A stretch of 64,000 nucleotides of DNA. Origin: Trichomonas vaginalis G3 (Eukaryota > Parabasalia > Trichomonadida > Trichomonadidae). The stretch covers positions 7,966,082 through 8,030,081 of the forward strand of contig NC_067207.1 of the NCBI RefSeq assembly GCF_026262505.1, given 5' to 3'. Within the stretch, counting starts at the first letter, position 1. Every line of letters begins with the position of its first letter. A program made the position numbers and the translations under genes. Positions 42,938 through 54,287 of the stretch are shown here, piece after piece. The notes below the pieces were generated by a model. The model saw only the letters and a list, made by a program, of their open reading frames with translations, made no database searches and had not been told where the DNA came from.

Positions 42938-44932
42938 ATGAATCATAAAGAAAACATCCTCGCTCTTGCAAAAAATGCAAAGACTGTAAAAAAATCTACG
43001 AGACATTGGTAAAATGCTTCGGTATGGATGCTCCTAGCTATTCCACTGTAACGTATCATGTTAGGATGTATCACTTCATGAACAAAAAGGCGCCCATCAT
43101 AAAAATTGACAAAAAATCGCCGGATCAAAGAAAAATCAAAGCAATTCTTCAAGCGCTAGATGAAGACCCAAGAGCATCACTTAGAAGGATAGAGGAGATG
43201 ACAAAGATACCACGTACAACAGTCAGTTATTATCTGCACAATTATTTGAACTACAAACTAGCGTATACACGTTGGGTTCCGCACAACCTTAATTCAGTTC
43301 AAAAAAAATCTAGAGTCCAATCTTCGAAAGAGCTCCTCTCTATATTGGGTGCGTATCAATCCAAGAAGTTTCGCTTTTTAGTAACAGGGGACGAGTCTTG
43401 GTTTCAATATGCAACAGAAGCCAAAATCATATGGATCCCGAAGGATGAAAATGTTGTAAACGAAAACGATAAAAACGGTTTGACAGTAAAGTGACACTTT
43501 ACATGGCAAAAAATAGAGCCTTACTTTTGAGATACTTGAGATTGAAACTGAATCTTATGAGGCGGTGATCTTGAATCACTACCTCATAAGGTTCAGTTTC
43601 ATATAAAATTTGTTGCAATTTGTTATTCTTTTGCAATCATTTCTTATAAGATTTTACATCTTTTAGCGGGAATGTTTGTTATCATGTATATATTATAAAT
43701 ATCTACACGATAACGAACATTCCTCGCTAAATTGCTGAGAAACTTTGAGGAAATGTCGAACAATTTCCTCAAAGTTTCTCAGATTTATATAGATCACTAG
43801 AGTCCCCTAGGCACTGATTCTGGTTCAGTACCTAGGAGGCTCTAGTTCTTTAACGAACTGATAAAATGTTTTTAAATTTTTGGATATTGCTACCTGTGAA
43901 GCACTGACTTCAAGTCAGTACCTCACAGGTAGCAATTACATTGAAAGATGGGAGAAACTTTGTCCGAATGTTAAACTATTCGGACAAAGTTTCTCCCATT
44001 TGTAGTGGAGATGGAAGGCTTTGAGGTATATTGTATTAATATATACCCCAAAGCCTTCCATCTCCACTTGAAAGTGTCCAAACTTTGGGTTAATAGTTTG
44101 CAATTAACCCAAAGTTTGGACACTTTCTAGAAGGAATTGGAGGGTAAGAGATATACATTCATATGGTATATCTCTTACCCTCCAATTCCTTCTTAAAATG
44201 GGAGAAACTTTGTCCGAATGTTAAACTATTCGGACAAAGTTTCTCCCATTTTAAGAAGGAATTGGAGGCTATGAGATACTGATGAAATGTCAGTAACTCA
44301 TGGCTTCCAATTCCTTCCTAAAACTCATAAAAGTGGACATTACATGCATATAAAATTTGACATGTAAAGTCCACTTTTTGCGAGCGGGGATTTGACTCCG
44401 TCAAATCCCCTTTTTCGTTTACGAGAAAAATCCGCAAACATTCCCGAAGAAAAAAATTGACACACCAATGATGATGTTGTCGGTTTTTTGGGGCGTAAAT
44501 GACATCATCGCAATTGATATTCTTCAAAAACCTAATACGATGAATGCTCAGTATCTAATTGACAATGTTCTTACTCAAATTATCAATTCTGATGAGTTTG
44601 AGAAATCCAAACAACAAAAACAAAAGTTTGCAATTCATTTTGATAATTCAAGAGTTCACAAAAGTCATAAGGTAATGAATTACTTGGTGGAAAACAATGT
44701 CAAAGTTGTTCCAAACCCAATTTATTCACCTGATATTGCACCCTCTGACTTTTATTTATTCGGCACGCTAAAAAAGAGAGCTGAAGGACGCGAATTCGCG
44801 AGTCCAGATGATCTTGAAAATTTTGTAAGAGAGCAATTTGAGCAATTTTCTCATGATGATTTAAAGCGTGTCTTTCAAGCCTGGATCGATCGCTGCGAAC
44901 ACGTGATTGAATCCAATGGTGATTATATTTAA
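42938..44932 (+). pseudogene. mariner transposase, U4 copy (split and frameshifted)
   Basis: Starts at ATG 42938. Same frameshift and same insert position (after the TTTGAC at 43479-43484) as the other copies. The DD34D pair lies in the C-terminal half. Confidence 0.85.
43485..44390. other. Hairpin array, U4 copy
   Basis: 906 bp in the reverse orientation. TTTGAC stands on both sides (43479-43484 and 44391-44396). One base is missing in an arm of hairpin 11 relative to U1; the other stems look unchanged. Confidence 0.85.
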
Positions 44933-45178
44933 ATAAACTTTATATATATGTAACTTGTTTATTTCTATTCGCAGTATTCAGGTTTGTGCTAAACACACCT
45001 TTGGACACCCTATACTTTAAAACCATCGTGACAAAATTCAAAAACGAAGAGTTCTTCTCTCCAAATTTTTTTCAAAATCAAAAAAATGAGATAAAAAAGT
45101 ACGTTTGGAAAATTCATTTTTAGCATTTTAGGAATTTTCTCACTTTTCTTCCAAATTGACATCCTTAATTAAATTAAA

Positions 45179-46909
45179 TTACACATTAACACCGGAGCCG
45201 GAATCATCTTGGATATCAGATGATGATTTATCTTTAGATGGTTTCCTGCAGAAAACGAAGTAGATGATGAGAATAATAAGGATAACAGCAAGAAGAACGC
45301 CAATAACAATACCAGCCTTCTGTCCACCAGTAAGTCCACTATTTTCAGGTGTTGGAGTTGGCTTGGAATCATCAGGGCTTGGTGCAACGTATTGTTGTTT
45401 CTGAAGTGAAACCTCTGTTTCAATGATATTGGATTGAGCTTGATCTTTGGATCCAGCTAACCTAATTTGAAGTTTAACTTTCCCATCTTCTTTGATATCT
45501 TCATACTTTGGAGCTGGAATGTTGAGTAGATATGTTTTGCCTTCGTCGGCATGTAATTTCTTAATTGCAGATGGGGTTTCTACTTCAGTTACATTGTCGT
45601 CTGGGAGATCTATCCATTTCTGATCTGCATAGAATCTATATTGGAAGTTTCCTGTCTTTGCCTCAAAGTGTTGTAATGTAACTTTAACTGGAATATATTC
45701 ACCGGCCTTGAATGGTCCTGTATGATTTTCAGCAACAACAGTTGGCGCAGATAAATATGGAGACTTTCCAAGAGAATATGTAACATTGCCGGTACCTAAC
45801 TCGGATGTATGATTGGCGGCGAACTCAACAACAACAAGTAACTTTGTCTTATTATGATCCTCTGGAGCGTTAACTTTGAAAGTCCATTCTGTCTTGTTCG
45901 TGCTTGCTACGGCTGTTGCAGTGCTAACATTTTGTGATGTTTTGACGCTAGTGACAGAGGCGCTGGAAGCTTGCTTTCTGTTGCAAAGAGATAATATGTC
46001 TTTGTAATTTTAAGCTTTTGAGTATGATTTTGGCTGAGTATAAATTGCCTGAAATTACTTCGTTGCCATCGTTGTAAAGAACTCTATCGATAACTGGTGT
46101 GGAGAGTGTGTCAGAATATGTAACATTGCCGGTACCTAACTCGGATGTATGATTGGCGGCGAACTCAACAACAACAAGTAACTTTGTCTTATTATGATCC
46201 TCTGGAGCGTTAACTTTGAAAGTCCATTCTGTCTTGTTCGTGCTTGCTACGGCTGTTGCAGTGCTAACATTTTGTGATGTTTTGACGCTAGTGACAGAGG
46301 CGCTGGAAGCTTGCTTTCTGTTGCAAAGAGATAATATGTCTTTGTAATATTTAAGCCTGTTTGAGTATGATTTTGGCTGTGTATGGATTGCCTGAAATTA
46401 CTTCGTTGCCATCGTTGTAAAGAACTCTATCGATAACTGGTGTGGAGAGTGTGTCAGAATATGTAACATTGCCGGTACCTAAGTTGGATTTATGATTGGC
46501 GGCGAACTCAACAACAACAAGTAACTTTGTCTTATTATGATCCTCTGGAGCGTTAACTTTGAAAGTCCATTCTGTCTTGTTCGCTTGCTACGGCTGTTGC
46601 AGTTAAACATTTTGTGATGTTTTGACGCTAGTGACAGAGGCGTGGAAGCTTGCTTTCTGTTGCAAAGAGATAATATGTCTTTGTAATATTTAAGCTGTTT
46701 CGAGTATGATTTTGGCTGTGTATATTGCCTGAAATTACTTCGTTGCCATCGTTGTAAAGAACACTCTCGATAACTGGTGTGGGGACTGTGGAAGAATATG
46801 TAACATTACCGGTACCTAAGTTGGATTTATGATTGGCGGCGAACTCAACAACAACAAGTAACTTTGTCTTATTATGATCCTCTGGAGCGTTAACTTTGAA
46901 AGTCCATTC
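45179..46909 (-). pseudogene. Surface-protein repeats and C-terminal anchor, inverted copy
   Basis: Reads right to left: three full 115-residue repeats and one partial, then ectodomain, membrane span, tail and stop (45179-45181). The repeats differ from each other more than in U1. Several carry small indels around the AAGCTTGC / TTTAAGC stretches, so the frame is not continuous. The N-terminal limit is the Maverick junction at 46909/46910. Confidence 0.65.
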
Positions 46910-47278
46910 TACTTGTTCGTATTTATATCCAGTGAAGATAGAATAGAAGTTTGGAGATGGTGTATAGAACTTTATACCTCGAACTGAAAAATCTTCTAAC
47001 TTTGACAATAAGATATCCCAAGCATCTAACATCTTCCTTCCAACTTGTACAACTTTTATTTTCTTAAGTTTCTGTCTACATTCTTGTTCAGACACTATTG
47101 TTGCTCTTGGTTTGTTAAAGACAACATCCCATTCTTTCATGACATAACATTCTGGGGCAGAGTCAACATAAATGACTAAACGTTTCAAATTCTCGACTGC
47201 TTTGTTATAGTCTCGAAATGGACACATATTTCTGAATGCTTGGAAGTCATAAAAATCTGAAACATCTATTCTGTACAT
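46910..47278 (-). CDS. Last Maverick gene, 5' part, U5 copy (truncated at junction)
   Basis: ATG at 47278; 123 codons of an unrecognised protein up to the junction, after which the frame passes directly into the surface-protein repeats. It is part of one continuous open frame of 216 codons (47278 down to 46628). Confidence 0.55.
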
Positions 47279-47308
47279 TTTTTTATAAAAATAAAAAAAA
47301 ATATTTTT

Positions 47309-48115
47309 TTATTCTTGAGCTTGTTGTTCCATTTGTTCCATTTGTTGCATTTGTTGTTCTTGAGCTATTTGTTGTTGAAGTTGTTCTTGTAATACAATAC
47401 TTTCACCAGTTGCATCTTCCAATTCGAAACTTTCTGCCGTCATTGACAAATACATAGGACATAAAAGTTTTACAGGAACAAAGTTTGCGTCAACTAAGGT
47501 TAAGTTTATGTTTGCTAAAGTGTTTGAGTTTACTAAAGCTGAAAACTCTGCATTCGAATGAACAATAGGCAAACCAGCAGAGAAAGTATTGTTTATACGC
47601 ATAAGTATCTTTTGGTCATAATAGTTTCTGTCGACATTCGAATAACACTTTGAACCTAAGTTTGAAACAATATATAAGATTGGTGTGCTTAAAGTCAATG
47701 GAACAGACATTCCTTGTATGACACCTTTTCCTGTTATAGGAAACTGTTGGTAGTAAAAACCAGATATAAGTTTTGTATTATAACTCATATCGTTTATAGT
47801 AAACTCAGTCGGACATCCAAACATAATGAAACCTGCTCTAGTTGCAGCACATGTTACACCCGTCCTTAAAGTATTAAATAAGTCAACAAAACCTGTTGGT
47901 GGTATATCTGAGTAAGTATCTTCAAAGGAGTATTTTTTACCATTCACAACAATAAAGTCTTCTGGTGTCAAAAGAGCAAAACAGGCTTTAGTCGTCATTG
48001 TGTTTAAGGTTAGTTTACAATATCGTCCTTGAGGACTTTGTAAGTTTGTTGTTATAGAATTATATGACTCAGGGTTTTTAGTCGTAATAGTATAAACCAT
48101 TATGTCTTCTGCCAT
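47309..48115 (-). CDS. Maverick 268-aa protein, putative minor capsid (U5)
   Basis: Complete copy. Beta-rich body (for example GKGVIQGMSVPLTLSTPILY) and a Gln/Met-rich C-terminal tail. Size and place beside the capsid gene suggest a penton-type minor capsid protein; no motif proves it. Confidence 0.5.
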   Translation of the reverse strand: MAEDIMVYTITTKNPESYNSITTNLQSPQGRYCKLTLNTMTTKACFALLTPEDFIVVNGKKYSFEDTYSDIPPTGFVDLFNTLRTGVTCAATRAGFIMFGCPTEFTINDMSYNTKLISGFYYQQFPITGKGVIQGMSVPLTLSTPILYIVSNLGSKCYSNVDRNYYDQKILMRINNTFSAGLPIVHSNAEFSALVNSNTLANINLTLVDANFVPVKLLCPMYLSMTAESFELEDATGESIVLQEQLQQQIAQEQQMQQMEQMEQQAQE

Positions 48116-48119
48116 TTAC

Positions 48120-48701
48120 TTAGCAAATAAATTTTAATGAAATGTTGTGGTCGTCAAATATTTTTATAACGTCTGGGAAACTATATTTTAAGTTCAACGT
48201 TTCACCTCCTTTCATAACGTATATCTTGTCAATGACATTATATGAAACACCACAGCAACTAATGTCGGGTTCTATTTCTTTGATGTTTATATCGTCTGCC
48301 TCTGTCAAAAGTTTCAATAGTTCTTTCAAAACTTCATGAGGTGCAATGACATATGAGTTCACTTTTACAGGGTTGTGTTCGACCAAGTTTAACATTATAC
48401 TTAAAGCTTGACAAATCTTCTCCTGAGTTTTAAGTTTGTCTTTCAGTTGTTGGTAGTCGTTTCGAATATCTGCAACAGAACTTAAGTCTCTGCTAACTTC
48501 AGGATATGTTGGTTGTTCTTTTACAGGAACTATTGTTATACCATCTTCGTCTTCGTATGGTTTCCCCACTTCAACATCTCTGTCTTTGACATTGACAACA
48601 ACACTTTGACTGTTTGTTTGAGTTGGTGAATTTAACTTCACATCTGCCACCGCCATTAAACCTTTTGAAACACTTACACTTCTATTTTTCGGAAATGACA
48701 T
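48120..48701 (-). CDS. Maverick 193-aa protein (U5)
   Basis: Complete copy of the gene at 11989-12570. Its start faces the 139-aa gene across 18 bases. Confidence 0.6.
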   Translation of the reverse strand: MSFPKNRSVSVSKGLMAVADVKLNSPTQTNSQSVVVNVKDRDVEVGKPYEDEDGITIVPVKEQPTYPEVSRDLSSVADIRNDYQQLKDKLKTQEKICQALSIMLNLVEHNPVKVNSYVIAPHEVLKELLKLLTEADDINIKEIEPDISCCGVSYNVIDKIYVMKGGETLNLKYSFPDVIKIFDDHNISLKFIC

Positions 48702-48719
48702 TTTACTTAGAATAAAAAG

Positions 48720-49139
48720 ATGGACGTATTCAGATATCTCTTCGAATTGAAGCAAAACAAAGTTTACACACACAAACAATACAAATACATTGACAGAATA
48801 GTTCTTTACACAAACAATGGAAAATGTTATAGAATAGCAGTCTTTGCTGAACCTAAATATTTTCATAAAGCAAAGAAAGTTGGTATAACTGAAATGGTGA
48901 AAGTTCTTGAAGCAGACAAAAATATAACTTCAAAACTTACAGATATTTCTAAAGGAAAGTTTATAATACAATATTATGTCAAAACTGGCGTACTGTCAAT
49001 ATTTGACGGAGAGAAGTCAGTTCAAGAACAACTTACTGACCTGCTGCCAAAATCTGCTCGATGGAAGCTGTCGTTATGCCAATCTGAGGAGCCCCAGCAG
49101 GTTTCATCGAACGAATTTTCAAAAGAGCATCTTCCGTGA
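48720..49139 (+). CDS. Maverick 139-aa protein (U5)
   Basis: Complete copy. Overlaps the capsid gene 3' end (49033-49139) in antisense. Confidence 0.55.
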   Translation: MDVFRYLFELKQNKVYTHKQYKYIDRIVLYTNNGKCYRIAVFAEPKYFHKAKKVGITEMVKVLEADKNITSKLTDISKGKFIIQYYVKTGVLSIFDGEKSVQEQLTDLLPKSARWKLSLCQSEEPQQVSSNEFSKEHLP

Positions 49140-50640
49140 AAAGTGCTATTGGTTTTGTAAACTTCTTTGCTTTCAATTCATCTGGACCGTCTCTGTCACC
49201 AGTATATTGTATTTGAACTGTACCAACAGTTGAAATACCACCCATAAAGTCTTCTGAGTCAGCAAATGGAATGCCAAGCCAAAAGTTTGAACGGTCTCCA
49301 TTTGTATATTGAGTTTTTTGACCTCCTGTATGGGTCCATACTTTCACATATGGCATAATAGAACTTTGCATTTCAGGGTTAATGGTTGTTGTGAAGTTGT
49401 TGTTAAAGTTCATAGCATCTAATGTCAAGTTGTATGACCTCATATCCTCAACTGTAGAATATTCTTCTCTTGGATAATATTTGCCATCTATGTTTATATG
49501 ATATTTAATACCAGGGTTGTAGAAACAAGAATAGTCATTTATAGTTCGTCTGAAAAGAACAAACATAGTATCTGCATGTTTCATTGCAGTTGTTAAGGCA
49601 ATATCTGTTCTTGCACCTGGGTCAGCACTTTGGTTTCCAACTTCACCTGCAAAGTCTTTGACAGATATTTGGTGTATAGGGAACATAAGTGGAACTGCAA
49701 TATATTTGGCAGCTAAAGCATTTGAAATATCTGGGTCCAACATATAGACTGCAAGTCTGCTTTCTATTCTCTTGCATTCAAATTTTTCGCATGTGAACTT
49801 AACTGGGTCCCAAGCATCTCCAGCAGCATTGAAATAATAGTTTACTTCAGTGTTGAGGTTTGAGAAACCAAAGTCTAAGTCAACTTTGTCTTTGCAAAAT
49901 TCGGCGAATGACGTTTTATTTGTTCCCTTTACGTCTGTAAGAGTGAATGGGTCTTGTGTTGGTGCAATGACTAAGTTATTTTTGCTTGGAGTAAGTTCGA
50001 TAGAAATTTTTCCTGCCCAGTTTGGCAAGTATCTTAAAAACCTGAAGATGAGGAAAGATGACAAAGGAACTCTAAGTTTCAGTTTTACTTTAGTGGCAGC
50101 AGTTCCATCTGAACCAGAAAGGTTAACATAAACTCCTGGAACGTTAGGGTCAAGTCTTCTTATTTTCTCAATAGTTGCATACTGGTCTGTTTGTTCTCTA
50201 GCTTGTGGTTGTACTGAGTTTCTTAAAGCGAACCATTCATAGTTTGCCCATGTTACTGTTTGAACTAAGTCAGAGTTAGAATATATCTTATATCCCATGA
50301 AAACTTCTGGAGCATATTGGTATCCGACATAGAAAATTCCATTGCAACCTTTCTTTTCAGACAACTTGGCAGAAGGTTTTATTTCAATGTCTTGTTCCAC
50401 GTATAAGAAAGAGTTGTCAATAGAAATAATATGAAACCTGTCGCAAGCAATATCTACTGTTGTTGAAGAACCTTCTCCAAACTCACCTACGTTTCCATAA
50501 GAAACAGCAGTTGTATATTCGTAAGTTCCAGGAACTATTTCTGACCTTCTAATGGCATTGTCGCATTCGTTATACCATTCGGAAACATTTCCATTCATGG
50601 CATCCAAAACTGTTGGCGTTATATTCTGAGCGGCGTACAT
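49033..50640 (-). CDS. Putative Maverick major capsid protein (U5)
   Basis: Complete 535-residue copy, same reading as at 10050-11657. Confidence 0.6.
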   Translation of the reverse strand: MYAAQNITPTVLDAMNGNVSEWYNECDNAIRRSEIVPGTYEYTTAVSYGNVGEFGEGSSTTVDIACDRFHIISIDNSFLYVEQDIEIKPSAKLSEKKGCNGIFYVGYQYAPEVFMGYKIYSNSDLVQTVTWANYEWFALRNSVQPQAREQTDQYATIEKIRRLDPNVPGVYVNLSGSDGTAATKVKLKLRVPLSSFLIFRFLRYLPNWAGKISIELTPSKNNLVIAPTQDPFTLTDVKGTNKTSFAEFCKDKVDLDFGFSNLNTEVNYYFNAAGDAWDPVKFTCEKFECKRIESRLAVYMLDPDISNALAAKYIAVPLMFPIHQISVKDFAGEVGNQSADPGARTDIALTTAMKHADTMFVLFRRTINDYSCFYNPGIKYHINIDGKYYPREEYSTVEDMRSYNLTLDAMNFNNNFTTTINPEMQSSIMPYVKVWTHTGGQKTQYTNGDRSNFWLGIPFADSEDFMGGISTVGTVQIQYTGDRDGPDELKAKKFTKPIALFTEDALLKIRSMKPAGAPQIGITTASIEQILAAGQ

Positions 50641-50672
50641 TTCATATGGGTAAAAATATAGAATAGTTGGAT

Positions 50673-53600
50673 TTATATGTCATAATAGAACCCACTCGGA
50701 CCAAGCTTTACTTTCTTCCTGACTGAGTTTTTAACTCTTCTTTTTCCTTCATTGCCACTACTTTCACTAGATGAAGTTACTTCTTCACTACTTTCACTTT
50801 GTTCTACTCTTCTCTTCTTCTTTGGTGTCGCTTTTGGTAACTTGCCCTCTGCTTCAAGTTGTTGCATCTTTGCCTCATGTTCACCTAGTATGTTGTAAAT
50901 TTCCCATGTCCTTTTTGCCTTTGGGCTCTGGTCGCCCATCTCAGGTAACCTATATCCTAGAAAGATTTTGTCATAGTTTGTATTTGAGTCTTCGCGTATT
51001 GTTTGCATGACTCTTTCCTGAGTTTCCGGTTCAAGCTCTTCAAACAGAGCTTGTCCATATGGAATAAGCTCGTTTCCAAATATATGTTTTTGTAGCCATT
51101 CTGGTTTTCTTTCCATGTTACCAATAATATCTTTTGTGAATGGGAAAGCTTTTACCCAATGTTTCAGTCTTTCGTCATTTATTTCTGTAGTTGGTTTTAT
51201 TTTGTCAAGGAACATGTTTTTCAATACTAACATTTCATTTGGTACTGTCCATTTGAGTTTTCTTAAATATTCATCCCTTCTCGGTTCATTGTCTGCAAAG
51301 TAAGTTTTTATGACATTTTGTAAACTTTCGTTTGCAAGGTCATGTACAATAGGTTCTCTTCCTTCTCTCTCCCTAACTGTCTTTCTAAACTCTTCACCAA
51401 ATATACCATCTCTATGGTTCTGTGTAGTTCTTTGAGATAAATGTTTTAGAACGTCAGGTGTTATATTTCCATCAGCCATGTTCATTTCATACTGGTTCAA
51501 AATATCTGCATCTTTCATATCTTTCAATGGCATTAAAGCCGCGCTGAAAATACCAGCTATATCTGGTTCACCATTCACTTCCATTGCGTCTACAACTTCT
51601 TGGAATTGTGGTTGTAAGTTTATGAACCACCTATCCGGATTAGCTTTATGACCCCATCTCATTGTAGTTCCATAGTCTGCAGAAACAAAAGTAGGTTTGT
51701 TTCCATATTGGTTAGGTTCTGAATGAACTTTAAACAATGTTTCATTTCTATATGTTTTGTTGAAATTTAACCTTTTATTTTCACCGAGTTCAGCCAAAGA
51801 TTGAACGTTATATGGTCGTAAGTAAAAAGGATTGTTGTATTTGCGTACATTATCTTTCAGTACTTCCATTCTATGCTGAATATTTTCATCTGATGTTGGA
51901 GTCTTTTGTATGTCGGCAAACATTTTTCGATATTCTTCTACTATGTCAGCCGAATTTTTTTTAGACTCTTGGAAAGATTCCATATTCACCTCATACTCTT
52001 GTTGAGGGTCAAGATTTTTCGGCTGTTCCAAATCTTCATCTAGTTCTGTGAGGTTAGTTTCCAAAGGAGGGACTTGTTCGTTTCCTTCAGGCTCTTCTAG
52101 CTGTTGTTGCTGAACTATTTCTTCCATGTCTGGTTGTATCTGAACTTCTTCCTGTTGAGTTTCTTGTACCTCATCTGCTGGCATTTCATATATTCCGAGA
52201 CCGTTTTTAAAAAGTTCCCTATCTAAGTCATCCGGACTCATAAACCTTTCTTCTTTCGTTCCGTCTCTATTTTTTACGCGTTTCATGAAGAGAGTTGAAT
52301 TGTCATTTAGCTCTGACACCAAATATCTCGGAGTAAATTCGTTCATGTCATTTGGATGATATGCTATTAAATCATATCCCTTAGCGAGCTTGTATTTTCC
52401 AGGTTTGAAATTATATCCCATTTGGTGCTGAACCATAAAGCTAAATAGGTTCGGGTCTGTATTTCCTTCCTTGAACTTTCTAATAGCTTCTTTATATCTG
52501 TCACTAAAGTCAAGAGTATCTGGGTAACCATATTCTTCCTTAAGCATTTTTAAGAAATCTTGGTTTCCTTGTTCTCTACTTCTTTTATGTCCTTGCTCTG
52601 TTTGTGGTTGTTGTGCTGGTTGTGGAGGTGGTTGTTGTGCAGGGTTTTGAACTGTTGGTTGCTGTGCTGGTTGTGGAGGTGGTTGTTGTGCAGGGTTTTG
52701 AACTGTTGGTTGCTGTGCTGGTTGTGGAGGTGGTTGTTGTGCTGGTTGTTGTTGTTGTTGTGGTGCTGGATTTTGAACTGTTGGTTGTTGTGTTGGTTTT
52801 GGTGCATGCCTGTGTCTGTGTCCATGTGACGATGTAAATGTTTTAGGTAGTCCTGGTGCAGGTGCTTCTCTTGGAGGGTTTGGTGGTATATAAGTTCCAC
52901 TAGCTAGTATATAAGTTCCACCAGCTGGTATATAAGTTCCACCAGCTGGCACATATGTTCCATCTGCAGCATAATGTCCTACCTGACTTTTCGTTCTTAA
53001 GAAAGCATTTACTAGGTCTCTTTTGGTCTGTTGTAACTCTTTTTCTTGACTTTCCACAACAGCTGTTCTAACGGCGTCATGGGCACTTTGAACTGCCTGT
53101 CTCGTTGCTGCATCTGTTATTTTCGTCATATTTTGTGCTACTTCTTTTAACTCTTTGTCGAAACCTTCAGACTTCAGTTTCTTTCCAGATGAGAAGTCGT
53201 TCACTAGTTTCACCTTACTATGAAGAGCTTCGAAGGCGTTCTTAAAGTCAGCATTCGTTAAAGCTTCATTTGAACTGTCTTCATCCGCTTGTATTTTTGT
53301 CCTTATTGACCCTATAAGTTGGGCTGCTTTAGCGTTGGCTTGGGCGTCTAACCAGTCATTATTAGCTTTTATATATTCTGCGCTTTTCATTGCCTTTTGC
53401 ATGGCTGCGTCGTTATTTTTACTTTCTTGTGCTAAGTTTTCATACTGTACGGTTTGGTTTTGCAACTGTAAAAGTTTTTCTGCCTTTACATTTGCTTCAA
53501 CTTCTTTTTTATACTCATCGCTATCCATATATGTCTTCAGGGCTTTTTGTTTTATTTCTTCATCTTTCAGTACTTTATATTGAGTAGTATGGTTTTTCAA

Positions 53601-54104
53601 ATTTATAACATCTTGTTCCATTTTTGCTACTTCTGCTGCTTTTTCTGACACTTTTTTCGCATATTCCTCTGTACTTAGTTCTTTCAGTTGTTCTTCTTTC
53701 TTCTTTTTCTCTACGTTTAACTCATTGAGTTTCTTTGTGTGTCTGTCATATTCTAGTTTCTTTTCGTTTTCACTTATTTGTTTCTGTATGTCTATGTTTG
53801 ACTTTTTGACATCTGTTATTTGATTTTTGAGTGAACTCAAATTCATTTGACTTTGAGGGTTATAAGCTGTTCCGTCTGCAGCTCCACCATAGCCTGCCAT
53901 TTTCGCTAAAAGTGCCGCTCTTAAACCTCCACTCTGTGCACCAATAACTCGGTTTAAAAGCATAGGGTTGCTTGACATTTGTTGCAACATAGTGGGGTCA
54001 TTCAGCATTTGTTGTTGCAACTGTTGTTGTGGTGTCAGTTTTACTATTGGATGTTTCAATGCTCCCTTCCTCTTACGTATATTCTTACGTAGCTTACGTG
54101 GCAT
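50673..54104 (-). CDS. Maverick coiled-coil, Gln/Pro-rich protein (U5)
   Basis: Complete 1143-residue copy with the initiator TCACTT just before its ATG (54104). Confidence 0.75.
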   Translation of the reverse strand: MPRKLRKNIRKRKGALKHPIVKLTPQQQLQQQMLNDPTMLQQMSSNPMLLNRVIGAQSGGLRAALLAKMAGYGGAADGTAYNPQSQMNLSSLKNQITDVKKSNIDIQKQISENEKKLEYDRHTKKLNELNVEKKKKEEQLKELSTEEYAKKVSEKAAEVAKMEQDVINLKNHTTQYKVLKDEEIKQKALKTYMDSDEYKKEVEANVKAEKLLQLQNQTVQYENLAQESKNNDAAMQKAMKSAEYIKANNDWLDAQANAKAAQLIGSIRTKIQADEDSSNEALTNADFKNAFEALHSKVKLVNDFSSGKKLKSEGFDKELKEVAQNMTKITDAATRQAVQSAHDAVRTAVVESQEKELQQTKRDLVNAFLRTKSQVGHYAADGTYVPAGGTYIPAGGTYILASGTYIPPNPPREAPAPGLPKTFTSSHGHRHRHAPKPTQQPTVQNPAPQQQQQPAQQPPPQPAQQPTVQNPAQQPPPQPAQQPTVQNPAQQPPPQPAQQPQTEQGHKRSREQGNQDFLKMLKEEYGYPDTLDFSDRYKEAIRKFKEGNTDPNLFSFMVQHQMGYNFKPGKYKLAKGYDLIAYHPNDMNEFTPRYLVSELNDNSTLFMKRVKNRDGTKEERFMSPDDLDRELFKNGLGIYEMPADEVQETQQEEVQIQPDMEEIVQQQQLEEPEGNEQVPPLETNLTELDEDLEQPKNLDPQQEYEVNMESFQESKKNSADIVEEYRKMFADIQKTPTSDENIQHRMEVLKDNVRKYNNPFYLRPYNVQSLAELGENKRLNFNKTYRNETLFKVHSEPNQYGNKPTFVSADYGTTMRWGHKANPDRWFINLQPQFQEVVDAMEVNGEPDIAGIFSAALMPLKDMKDADILNQYEMNMADGNITPDVLKHLSQRTTQNHRDGIFGEEFRKTVREREGREPIVHDLANESLQNVIKTYFADNEPRRDEYLRKLKWTVPNEMLVLKNMFLDKIKPTTEINDERLKHWVKAFPFTKDIIGNMERKPEWLQKHIFGNELIPYGQALFEELEPETQERVMQTIREDSNTNYDKIFLGYRLPEMGDQSPKAKRTWEIYNILGEHEAKMQQLEAEGKLPKATPKKKRRVEQSESSEEVTSSSESSGNEGKRRVKNSVRKKVKLGPSGFYYDI

Positions 54105-54287
54105 TTTAAGTGAAGTTAAAAAGCGGTTTTATACTAAACATCTTCGGGGCTAGAGGGCGCAACGCGCCTGGAAGCCCCACTACCTTTTTTTTTTCAAGTA
54201 GATGTGATTTGATTCTGTACAACTAAATATTAATATATTTAAAACATTGTAGAATTAAAATTTTTGACGATATCAATTTATAAAAAA

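Larger units (their letters stand above)
42731..45012 (+). mobile_element. mariner with hairpin insert, U4 copy (inverted)
   Basis: 2282 bp. Terminal repeats start at 42731 and end at 45012, flanked by TA. A few base changes relative to the other copies are seen, for example near 44900. Confidence 0.9.
46910..54181 (-). mobile_element. Truncated Maverick, U5 copy (inverted)
   Basis: Same borders and gene order as U1. Its genes look whole apart from the shared truncation at the surface-protein junction. It is the exact mirror of the U6 copy about position 55437.5. Confidence 0.78.

Noticed and set aside
34790-46909. A second, independent mariner insertion in the inverted unit
   Set aside because: Same flanks, same insert, same frameshift and same place in the unit as the other copies; it came with block duplication.
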